Position numbers and translations under genes: made by a program. DNA of 50,485 bases from Terrimicrobiaceae bacterium. Its GTDB lineage: Bacteria > Verrucomicrobiota > Verrucomicrobiia > Chthoniobacterales > JAATET01. Position 1 is the stretch's first letter. Every line of letters begins with the position of its first letter. The notes below the pieces were generated by a model. The model saw only the letters and a program-made list of their open reading frames with translations. It had not been told where the DNA came from and ran no database searches. Location of the stretch: positions 1-50,485 of the forward strand of contig JAQTOP010000013.1 of assembly GCA_028713285.1 (NCBI GenBank), written 5' to 3'. Shown here one piece after another: positions 17,560 to 25,493 of this stretch.

Positions 17560-18154
17560 ACTTTTGGCGGAGATAAGCGGCGAGCAGGGCGGCTTGCGAT
17601 TCGAGCAGGTCGAGACCGGCATCGTTCCAAACGACGTGGCCTGCGCCGCGCATCTTAACGTGCAGGCTCCACTGGGAAGCGAGAATTTTTCGCGAAAGAT
17701 CCTCGGGCAGCGCGCGAATCTGCATCATGCGATGCATCTGGGTCACTGTGCTTGCGCCGACGACGATGACGTGATCGAACAAGCCTTCGGCGCGGGTTTC
17801 GAAGAGGAGGGGGATGTCCACGATAAAAATGCGTTCGCGCGTGGCGGAATCGCGGGCCCGCTCGGTCCATCGGGCGCGAATGGCGGGATGAAGAATCCCT
17901 TCGAGGGTCTTTTTTTTGGCGATGTCGCTATAGATGATTTCGCGAATGAGAGGACGGTTGGGCTCGCCCGCAAGCGAGTAGGCGCGCGGAGAGATCGTCT
18001 CGAGCACTTGTTCGCGGATGTTCTCGTTCGAGTCGAGCAACTCGCGCGCGCAGGCATCGGCGTCGAAGAAGTCCGCGTCGATTCGCTCGAGCAGCATGCG
18101 GCGGAACGTGGATTTGCCGGTGGCGACGCCGCCGGTGATTCCGAGGGTGGGCAT
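17552..18154 (-). CDS. coaE: Dephospho-CoA kinase
   Basis: Last step of coenzyme A synthesis: phosphorylates the 3'-hydroxyl of dephospho-CoA with ATP. At 200 aa it has the usual length. P-loop GGVATGKST is at 8-16; the CoA-binding region includes FDADACARELLD, HPAIRARW and VDIPLLFE, and the lid QMHRMMQIRAL has the usual Arg residues. It is the first gene of the coaE-rho-GT-C-GT-C-lpxD run. As I recall, coaE and rho are also neighbours in Chlamydia, which supports a PVC origin. Confidence 0.95.
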   Translation of the reverse strand: MPTLGITGGVATGKSTFRRMLLERIDADFFDADACARELLDSNENIREQVLETISPRAYSLAGEPNRPLIREIIYSDIAKKKTLEGILHPAIRARWTERARDSATRERIFIVDIPLLFETRAEGLFDHVIVVGASTVTQMHRMMQIRALPEDLSRKILASQWSLHVKMRGAGHVVWNDAGLDLLESQAALLAAYLRQKYD

Positions 18155-18205
18155 CGGCTCAGGTGCGCGGGACGAACCGCCGGCTCGTGATTCCGAATAG
18201 CGAAA

Positions 18206-18231
18206 CGGCGGGGAGGAAGTCCTCCCCGCCG
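18206..18231 (-). terminator. Hairpin after the secretin operon
   Basis: A perfect 12-bp GC-rich inverted repeat (arms 18206-18217 and 18220-18231, two-base centre) lies 29 bases after the stop of the last secretin gene and before coaE. On the minus strand it is followed by GTTTCG, so the T-tract is weak. It could stop the secretin transcript. Confidence 0.55.
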
Positions 18232-18259
18232 CGAACGACGATCGCGCTGTGAGTGGAAC

Positions 18260-20890
18260 TCACTTGGCCGGCGGACCCTTTAGCTGAATGGCGGGAGGTG
18301 GAATCTCCTCCGGCAGGCCGATGGGCTCGACGACTTCCTCCTGTTCGACGTCGGATCGGACGGGCTTGCCTTCCGCATCGATCAGCTTTGCCGTGACGAA
18401 AATGATCAGGTTTTTCTTGAGCTTCTGGTCCACGTCGGAGCGGAACAAGCGACCGACAAGCGGGATGTCGCCGAGCAGGGGAACCTTATCCTGCACCTTC
18501 TGGACATCCTCGCGGATCAGTCCGCCGATCGAGATCGTCATGCCATCCCAGATGGTGACGCTGGTCTTGACCTTGCGGGTGTTGAACACCGGCTGATTGA
18601 TCACGTTCGGGCTGACCTCGACGCTGCGAGGCCGTGTGAACAAGGTGGTCGAGACGGCGCCGCCTCCGCTGGCGAGGCCGAGAATCGGGTTTCCGTAATT
18701 GATGAATCCATCAAAATCCACCACCTCCGGGGCGAGTTCCATGTCAATCGTGTAGCCGTCGGCGCCCACGGTGGGCGTAACATCCAGGGTGACGCCGAGG
18801 TTCCGGGTTTCAAAGGCGGACGGTGTGGTGGGAGTAATGATCGGGCTGGTTTGGAAGCCGCTGGCGACGATGCCATTGCCGTTGTTGCCGACGGTTTGCG
18901 GGATTTGCGGCGGGTCAAACTCGGTGGGGTATCTGAATTCGCGAATGACGTTGATGACGGCATGGGCGCCGCTCTTTGTCGTCACGGTCGGCGCAGACAT
19001 CAAGTCGATGCCCTTTTTCTGGTTGATTGCGCGAATGACCACCTGAAACTGGGGATTCGTGTAGATGCCTGCGAGACCGAGCATGGCAGGGGCTGAGCCG
19101 GATGCGAGGCCGCTGGCGCCGGCGAGCAGGGCATCGATGCCGTTGATTGACACCGCGGATTGTGGCGAGGTGCCCTGGCCGGTTCGGAGCCCGGACGTGA
19201 GCGAATTTGAACCGATCGGATTGCCCTGGGGATCGTTAAAGGGAAGCGTGTTGAACGCAGGGGTATCCGATCCACCGGAGGCATAGACTCCTCCGCTGCC
19301 GATCTGGAAGGCGCCGAGCTGCCAGTCGAAGCCCAGTTCCTTGAGGTTGTTCTGATTGATTTCCACGAACTTCGATTCGATCTGGACCTGGGTGGGCGCG
19401 GCGCCGCTGATCGCATCGACGACCGTATCGATGAAGTCGATGTTGTCCTGCGTGTTGCGCACGACCAGCTTGCTTCCGGAGGGGATGTATTGCGCGCTCG
19501 CACCTTCCGGGAACAGCACGCCGAGGGAAGTAAGGTAGTCCTGCGCACTCTGCGTTTTTGAAATTCGTTGCGCCGCGTTCGTTTGATCGACGACCGCAGC
19601 GCCGAAGCCGCCCGTGGTATCCGCAGCCACTTCCTTTTTCGGAATGAAGGTGGGGGGGACTCTGTATTCCTTCGTGATCAGTTCGCTGCTCACGTCCGAC
19701 AGGGGAACGATGGAGACGGCGACGGGATCGATCTTGATCTTCAACCCGGCGAGGCCGGCCAGATAGCGAAGGGCTTCGTAAAGGGGGACATTGCTCAATG
19801 CGAGGGTCACCTGTGTATCCTCGGTCGCGGTGGGAGCCGCGGGAGCCGCTTCCGCTCCGGCGGCGGGAGCTGCGGGCTGTTGTCCCGCAGGCGGAGGAAG
19901 GATGTCCGCGCCGGTGGCGGCCGGCGCAGCCGCGGCGAGCTTGAGGAAGATGTTTACGCCCTTCTTGGCGGGGTCGGGTTCGAGGGTGTCGAGCTTGACG
20001 CTGAGCTGGCGCAGATACTCGACGGCCTCGCGAATGGTGGTATCACGCAGGTCGATATTGGGGACCACGATGCGATTGAGCTTCGCTGTGATTGCCTCAG
20101 TCACGGAAACGTCCGCCCGATTCTGACTGTTTACGGTGTCCTTGCCTCCGGTGAAACGGCGGACCGGGAGTTCCCAGCCCTTCGACACCTGCCATAGCAT
20201 GCGGCTGCGGGTTTCGTTGTAGGCCTCGGCGTCGTATCTTTGCTTCGCGACGCTGACCTTCTCCATGCCCTTGCGCGCAGCGATGTTGTATCGATCGACA
20301 TTGAGAACCTGTTCGTAACGCTTGGTTGCGAGGTCGTAGCTGCCCCGGGCGAAAAAGCCGTCAGCTTCGATCAGCAACTGCGAGACTTGTTCGCGATCCC
20401 TGGCGAAGGCGGGAGTGACCGTCTTGTTGTAATAATCGGGTTGCTCCAGATTGGCGAGCAGGGTGATGGCCGGGCGGTAGGTCGGGTTGTATTGGGGCAG
20501 CAAAATGGTTTTTGCGACCTTTTCCGCGTCGCCATAGCGACCGTGGTCGATCAGATACTCGGCGTAGGCGATGGCTGCCTGGCTGAATTTCCCAAGAGCT
20601 TCCTTGCGCTGCGCATCGACTGCGGGGCCGGAACCGATGGCATCGACCGCCTGCATGTAGGAGAGGTAGGCGGTCTCATAGTCCTTGCTTGCGAGGGCGC
20701 GATCTCCGATCTGGATCAGCCGCTCGGCGTCGAGGACGCTCTGCTGGCGGCGAACAATTTCCCTTTGAGAGGAGGAGGACAGCGAGCCGGAGGAATCGTA
20801 GCTGCCGGCGAAGGATGCCGGCGCACAAAGTGCGGCGAGCGCGATACTGAGGCCGATCGGCCGAATCCGGGAATCGAGAGGTTTGATCAT
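18260..20890 (-). CDS. GspD/PilQ-family secretin, second tandem copy
   Basis: An 876-aa outer-membrane secretin. Signal peptide at 1-28 (ALCAPASFAG), helical TPR-like region to about 210, an STN/N0-type domain (IVVPNIDLRDTTIREAVEYLRQL), a low-complexity Ala/Pro linker (AAGAEAAPAAPTA), N-domain repeats (KLVVRNTQDNIDFIDTVVD, ESKFVEINQNNLKELGFDW), then the secretin beta-barrel domain with the signature region WDGMTISIGGLIREDVQKVQDK and LGDIPLVGRLFR. The C-terminal tail is acidic and Pro-rich. It lies 21 bases after a paralogue of almost the same length. It resembles Amuc_1098. Probably forms a ring-shaped outer-membrane pore. Confidence 0.93.
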   Translation of the reverse strand: MIKPLDSRIRPIGLSIALAALCAPASFAGSYDSSGSLSSSSQREIVRRQQSVLDAERLIQIGDRALASKDYETAYLSYMQAVDAIGSGPAVDAQRKEALGKFSQAAIAYAEYLIDHGRYGDAEKVAKTILLPQYNPTYRPAITLLANLEQPDYYNKTVTPAFARDREQVSQLLIEADGFFARGSYDLATKRYEQVLNVDRYNIAARKGMEKVSVAKQRYDAEAYNETRSRMLWQVSKGWELPVRRFTGGKDTVNSQNRADVSVTEAITAKLNRIVVPNIDLRDTTIREAVEYLRQLSVKLDTLEPDPAKKGVNIFLKLAAAAPAATGADILPPPAGQQPAAPAAGAEAAPAAPTATEDTQVTLALSNVPLYEALRYLAGLAGLKIKIDPVAVSIVPLSDVSSELITKEYRVPPTFIPKKEVAADTTGGFGAAVVDQTNAAQRISKTQSAQDYLTSLGVLFPEGASAQYIPSGSKLVVRNTQDNIDFIDTVVDAISGAAPTQVQIESKFVEINQNNLKELGFDWQLGAFQIGSGGVYASGGSDTPAFNTLPFNDPQGNPIGSNSLTSGLRTGQGTSPQSAVSINGIDALLAGASGLASGSAPAMLGLAGIYTNPQFQVVIRAINQKKGIDLMSAPTVTTKSGAHAVINVIREFRYPTEFDPPQIPQTVGNNGNGIVASGFQTSPIITPTTPSAFETRNLGVTLDVTPTVGADGYTIDMELAPEVVDFDGFINYGNPILGLASGGGAVSTTLFTRPRSVEVSPNVINQPVFNTRKVKTSVTIWDGMTISIGGLIREDVQKVQDKVPLLGDIPLVGRLFRSDVDQKLKKNLIIFVTAKLIDAEGKPVRSDVEQEEVVEPIGLPEEIPPPAIQLKGPPAK

Positions 20891-20911
20891 GGAGTGTGTC
20901 TTCGGCGGCGG

Positions 20912-23533
20912 TTAGTGGGAGGGGAGGGGAACATCGCTGGTGCTGGCGTCCCCTGGGATGGCTTCAGCGCCGGTGGCTCGCGCGTCGGGAACGGCGACCT
21001 CGGTATCGTCTTCAATTTCCTTGATCAGCGGCTGGCCGGCTGGATCGAGCAGGCTGGCGGTGACAAACATGATCAGGTTGCGTTTGATATGTTGATCTGC
21101 CGAGGTGCGGAAAAGACGGCCGACGAGCGGGATGTCGCCGAGAATCGGGGTCTTGTCTTCGACCTTCTGCACGTCTTCCCGCATCAGCCCGCCCAGCACG
21201 ACGGTCTGTCCATCATACACAGTGACCTGGGTTGTGACCTGGCGGACGCTAAAGATCGGCTGGTTGATCACGTTGTTTGAGATCAGCACGGTGGATTGGG
21301 GGCCGAGGATCGTGCCCAATCCGGTAAGAGCGGTGACGGCGGCGGCGCCGTTGACCACGCCGGTGAGCACCTCGCGGGCACTGGTGTAAATCGGGCTGCC
21401 GTAGTTGATGAAGCCATCGAACTCGGTCACGCGGGGCGAAAGGTTCAGGTCGATGGTGTAGCCATCGGGCCCGACCGTGGGTTCGACTTCGAGTTCGACG
21501 CCGAGATTGCGCGTCTCGAAGGCGGAGGGCGTGGTCGGGGTGACCGGCGAGAAACCGGTGCCCACGCTCTGCGGAATCTGCGGTGGGTCGAACTGCGTGG
21601 GATAACGGAACTCGCGCACGAGCTGGATCGTGGCGCGCTGGCCGCTCTTCGCGGTCACGCGGGGCGCCGACATGAGGTCGATGCCCTTCTGCTGATCCAG
21701 CGCGCGGAGCACGACTTGAAATTGCGGATTCGTGAAGACGCCAGCCAGCGCAAGCACGCCCGGGGCGGCTCCGACGGGCGAGCCAAAGAGCAGGCCGTCC
21801 AGCGCGTTCACGCTGATCGCGGTGCTGCCGGTGCGATTGCCGCCGGTGATCGGGCCGGAAGTGAGGCTGGTCGCGCCGATGGGCACGCCATTTGAACCCG
21901 GCGCCTGAATGGGGTAGGCGCTGTTCGAACTCGAACTCGTGGCGCCATTGGAGGTGGTTGTGGTGCCGTTGAGAGGCTGGCCGAAGGCGGTGGTGCCGCC
22001 GCCGCCATAGACGCCGCTGCCGAAGGGGAGCTGGAATTGCCCAAGCAGCCAGTCAAAGCCGAGTTCCTTGAGATTGTTCTGGCTGACCTCGACGAACTTC
22101 GACTCGATCTGCACCTGTGTCGGAGCGTTTGAGCTGTCATTGTCCACGAGCTGGTCGATGAGATCGAGGTTTGCCTGGGTGTTGCGCACAACGAGCTTGC
22201 TGCTGCTGGTGAGGTAGTTGGCGGAGGCGCCCGGCGGGAAGGTGACGCCCTGGGCGGTGAGGAATTCCTTGGCGCCCGATTTTCCGACCGTGGTGGCTGC
22301 ACCGCCGGCGCCCGGCGCGGCGGCTCCAAAGCCGAATCCGCCGGGTGCGGCGGCGGCGCCACCGCCCGCGGCCTCGCCGGTCGCGGGAAGATTCGAGATG
22401 AAGCCGGGAGATACCTTGTATTCCTTGGTGATGAGGGTGTCGGTCACTTCATTGAGCGGCACCACGGCGACCGCGTAGGGCTCGACCTTGATTTTCAGGC
22501 TTGCGGCGGTGGCGATGTATTTGAGGGCTTCGCCGAGCGGAACGTCGGTGAGGGCGAGGGTGATTCGCTGGGCGGAATCCGCAGCCTGGCTTTCCGGGCC
22601 GAGCTTGAGGACGATATTGATGCCGCGCTTGTTCTGGTCCGGCTCGTTCTGATCGAGCGCCTTGGCGCGCTGCTTGATGTAGTCGAGCGCCTCGCGGACC
22701 GTGGCCTCGCGGAAGTTGATGCTGGGGATGCGGATTTCCTCGAGCTTGCGGTTGATCGATGCGGTGCCGCGGAGGTCGATGGTGGGCTGCTCGATGACCT
22801 GGGACTGGCCGGCGTTGTATTTCGTGACGGGCAGCTCCCATGCGGAATCGATCTTTTCGATGAGCTGTGACCGGGTTGAATTGTAGGCGTTGTCCGCGTA
22901 GTTGGCGCGGGCGTTGTTGACCTTCTCCATCAACCGGCGGGCGGCGATGTTGTATTTGTCGATGTTGAGCACCTGCTCGCAGCGTTTGAAGGCGAGGTCG
23001 AAGCGCCCGCTCTGGTAGTAGCCGTCCCCTTCCCGGAGGAGTTGCTTCACCTGCTCGACGTTCGCGACGAAGCCCGGGGTCACCGTCTTGTTGAAGGTGT
23101 CCGGGGACTGGATTTTTGCGAGCAGCTTGATCGCGGGCCCGTAATTCGGATCGTATTGATCCTCGAGGATCACCCTCACCGTGGTTTCCGCGTCCTTGAA
23201 ACGGCCTTCGGAGACCCGCTGCTCGGCGAGCTTGACGACGGCCTCGCCGAATCCGCTCATCGCCGACGCGCGCAGGTCGGAGGTGGCGTCGCCGCCGCTC
23301 GGGAGGGCATCCACGGCGCTTTTGTAATAGGCGTAGGCCGACTCGTAATCCTGGCTGTCGAGCGCCGCCCTGCCCTTGGCAATGGCATCCTGGGCGAAGG
23401 TGTTGACGATTTCCCGGCGGTGGATTTCGCGCTCGGCGGCGCCCTGAACCCCGGCCTGCTGGGCGCAAACGGGGGTGACGGTGGCAGCGGCAAGCGTGAA
23501 AATTCCGATAAAGAGGGCGGATTTACTTGGCAT
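20912..23533 (-). CDS. GspD/PilQ-family secretin, first tandem copy
   Basis: An 873-aa secretin with signal peptide (1-24, TPVCAQQ), helical N-terminal repeats (SQDYESAYAYYKSAVDAL), an N0-like domain (IRIPSINFREATVREALDYI), a Gly/Ala-rich stretch (GGGAAAAPGGFGFGAAAPG) and a Ser/Thr/Asn-rich insert (TTTTSNGATSSSSNS) not shared with the other copy. The secretin domain has YDGQTVVLGGLMREDVQKVEDK and LGDIPLVGRLF. It shares its whole plan with the copy downstream but differs in linkers, so the two may form mixed rings or serve different cargo. It follows the PilP-like gene after 95 bases. Confidence 0.93.
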   Translation of the reverse strand: MPSKSALFIGIFTLAAATVTPVCAQQAGVQGAAEREIHRREIVNTFAQDAIAKGRAALDSQDYESAYAYYKSAVDALPSGGDATSDLRASAMSGFGEAVVKLAEQRVSEGRFKDAETTVRVILEDQYDPNYGPAIKLLAKIQSPDTFNKTVTPGFVANVEQVKQLLREGDGYYQSGRFDLAFKRCEQVLNIDKYNIAARRLMEKVNNARANYADNAYNSTRSQLIEKIDSAWELPVTKYNAGQSQVIEQPTIDLRGTASINRKLEEIRIPSINFREATVREALDYIKQRAKALDQNEPDQNKRGINIVLKLGPESQAADSAQRITLALTDVPLGEALKYIATAASLKIKVEPYAVAVVPLNEVTDTLITKEYKVSPGFISNLPATGEAAGGGAAAAPGGFGFGAAAPGAGGAATTVGKSGAKEFLTAQGVTFPPGASANYLTSSSKLVVRNTQANLDLIDQLVDNDSSNAPTQVQIESKFVEVSQNNLKELGFDWLLGQFQLPFGSGVYGGGGTTAFGQPLNGTTTTSNGATSSSSNSAYPIQAPGSNGVPIGATSLTSGPITGGNRTGSTAISVNALDGLLFGSPVGAAPGVLALAGVFTNPQFQVVLRALDQQKGIDLMSAPRVTAKSGQRATIQLVREFRYPTQFDPPQIPQSVGTGFSPVTPTTPSAFETRNLGVELEVEPTVGPDGYTIDLNLSPRVTEFDGFINYGSPIYTSAREVLTGVVNGAAAVTALTGLGTILGPQSTVLISNNVINQPIFSVRQVTTQVTVYDGQTVVLGGLMREDVQKVEDKTPILGDIPLVGRLFRTSADQHIKRNLIMFVTASLLDPAGQPLIKEIEDDTEVAVPDARATGAEAIPGDASTSDVPLPSH

Positions 23534-23628
23534 GGTTAAGGCGGGTCAGCGTGGGGAGAAAGGCAGGTTTTGGCGAATGCGGCGAACTCGGCGGATCAGT
23601 GGCGTTGGAATGAAGAACGGTCGGGCCA

Positions 23629-24567
23629 CTAGGAGTCGCCCTTGGGAACATGAATCTTGTCCCCTTGGGGGCTTTCGATTACCGCTTCGCTGTCCGAGAT
23701 GTCAATGAGTTTATACTTTACGCCGTCATCCGGCTTGACGGAGAAGTGGTCGTTCTTTTTGACCTTGGGTTCCGAGCCATCCCAGAGGTATTTGAATTTC
23801 GCGTAAACGGTGGGGTCGTTTACCGGTTTATCATAGACGAGAGCGATCTTCTGTCCGGTGTCCTGGTTCTCGACGGTAAGCTCGGAGACATCCAGCTCCA
23901 TGCCGTTCTTGTCCACGGACTTTTTCTCGTAGTTGATGATCTTGTAGGGCGTTCTCGGAATCATGTCGCCGAGCTTGAGGAACTGGGTCGGCTGCTTGAG
24001 GTCGAGCGTGTTGATCGAGAAGGTCTGGCCTTCGTCGGGCGTGCCGCTGAATTTCAGGCGGAACGGAACCTGAATGAATTGCTCGAGGCGCAGTTTCGTG
24101 ATGTAGGCCGGCCGGGACTTCGGATCCGTCGGGTCGGTATGGCCGAGGAATTCCTCGAGGTTCGAGAATTTGTCTCCGTCCGGGTCGGCATTGAGGAGGC
24201 CGGGGTCCGCGTAGTCGAGATTGTATTTCACCAGCCACTCGTTCGGGATGGGTGGGTGGAGGGGAATCTTGTCCTCGAGGGGATTCACCGGTTCGCCGCC
24301 ATTCTTGATCAGATACGGGTCGGAGACAAAGAGCGAGCCCTTGTGTGCGCCCCATTCGTCGGGGTTTGCGATGAGGGCGATCCGTTCCTTGATCAGCTCG
24401 ATGGCCGGCGGCGGCACGGAGTTATTCGGTTTCTTGGCGCTGTTGCGGGACGCGAAAATGTCGTTGAAGGACAGTGCCTGGCTGATGATGAGGCCCGCGG
24501 TGGCGAGCAGGAGGAGGCCAAGGGCGGCGAGGATCGCGCGGTCGAAATGTTTCTTAAACCAGTCCAT
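23629..24567 (-). CDS. PilP-position membrane protein with TSP3-like calcium motif (Amuc_1099-like)
   Basis: A 312-aa protein with one N-terminal transmembrane helix (11-31) and a periplasmic remainder. Residues 128-139 read DPDGDKFSNLEE, followed by GHTDPTDP: a thrombospondin-type-3/EF-hand-like calcium loop. Beta-rich segments follow (LRLEQFIQVPFRLKFSG). By position between the PilO-like gene and the secretin it corresponds to PilP or GspC, which link the inner-membrane complex to the secretin. PilP is usually a lipoprotein; here the anchor is a helix. It also corresponds by order to Amuc_1099. Function is inferred from context. Confidence 0.7.
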   Translation of the reverse strand: MDWFKKHFDRAILAALGLLLLATAGLIISQALSFNDIFASRNSAKKPNNSVPPPAIELIKERIALIANPDEWGAHKGSLFVSDPYLIKNGGEPVNPLEDKIPLHPPIPNEWLVKYNLDYADPGLLNADPDGDKFSNLEEFLGHTDPTDPKSRPAYITKLRLEQFIQVPFRLKFSGTPDEGQTFSINTLDLKQPTQFLKLGDMIPRTPYKIINYEKKSVDKNGMELDVSELTVENQDTGQKIALVYDKPVNDPTVYAKFKYLWDGSEPKVKKNDHFSVKPDDGVKYKLIDISDSEAVIESPQGDKIHVPKGDS

Positions 24568-24581
24568 GGGATCGGGGAGGG

Positions 24582-25493
24582 CTACTTCTTGGAATCCGGA
24601 GGGTTGAACGTGATCATTTCGATGCGTGCCGCAAGGGTGAGAGTCTCCCGTCCGACCAGAAGGCGCATGCTCGTCTGGGGGGTGCCCTGGGCGGCGGGAG
24701 GCTGCGGCAGGGCGGCGCCCGATTCCACCGACGCCTCTTCGTTTTTCTTCGGGCCCTCGAGCTTGCTGTTCTCGATGGTGAGGTTGCGGATGATGAAGAA
24801 TTTGTTGGCGCTGATGATCGCGTCCAGGGATTGCCGCAGGCGGCTTTGATCGGCGACGAAGGCGATCTCGAACGAGTTGGCGGTGACGATCTTCGGCCCT
24901 TCCGCCACGGTGGAGCGGCGATTTCCGGCGGCGGCGGGTTGCTCCGGGCGGGGTGCTCCCCCTTCTTCGGGAAGCGAATCGCGTTTGATGCCGATGATTT
25001 CGCGGATCTTGAACTCGATGAGCTTGTCCACGACGAGGCGGATTGCGTCGAGTTCACGGGCGAGCGCTCCAGCGGATTCATTCGATGGGAGCGTGTCGCG
25101 ATACTGGTCGAAGCCAAGATAGAAGGCGTCATTGAGGGTTACGCCATTCAGTTTCGCGGCTGCGGACACCTCGGAGACATACGCGCGGAGGCGATCCTGG
25201 AACGCTTGCGGCGTGATCGACTCGATTGGCTTCTGCATCTTGAGCGCCTGGGCGAGCAGCTTGTCGTATTCCGCGCGATACTGGGTGGTAAGCGCAGCGT
25301 AGGCCTGGTTGTTTTCCACGCTCGGATACGGCGTGCGATTTTGCAGGGACTGAAGCCGGGCGACCTGGGTATCGTATGTATCGGAGACCTCGGAGAAGTG
25401 CGCGTAACTCGAGTAGAGGAGATAGCCGAGGATGCCGGCGCCGATGACGGTGACGGCGAGGTAGCCGGTGAGGAAGGGATTCCGCCAGTTCAT
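24582..25493 (-). CDS. PilO-like membrane protein (Amuc_1100-like)
   Basis: A 303-aa protein with a short cytoplasmic N-terminus, one helix (about 8-28, LAVTVIGAGILGYLLYSSY), a coiled coil (about 30-95) and a periplasmic alpha/beta domain, which is the PilN/PilO plan. It overlaps the end of the PilM-PilN gene by 4 bases (ATGA). By order and size (about 317 aa recalled) it corresponds to Amuc_1100 of Akkermansia muciniphila, the protein reported to signal through TLR2. No sequence comparison could be run, so the match rests on layout, topology and neighbours. Confidence 0.75.
   Translation of the reverse strand: MNWRNPFLTGYLAVTVIGAGILGYLLYSSYAHFSEVSDTYDTQVARLQSLQNRTPYPSVENNQAYAALTTQYRAEYDKLLAQALKMQKPIESITPQAFQDRLRAYVSEVSAAAKLNGVTLNDAFYLGFDQYRDTLPSNESAGALARELDAIRLVVDKLIEFKIREIIGIKRDSLPEEGGAPRPEQPAAAGNRRSTVAEGPKIVTANSFEIAFVADQSRLRQSLDAIISANKFFIIRNLTIENSKLEGPKKNEEASVESGAALPQPPAAQGTPQTSMRLLVGRETLTLAARIEMITFNPPDSKK

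Noticed and set aside
18155-18259. CRISPR-like or mobile repeat
   Set aside because: The only repeat is one hairpin, best read as a terminator.
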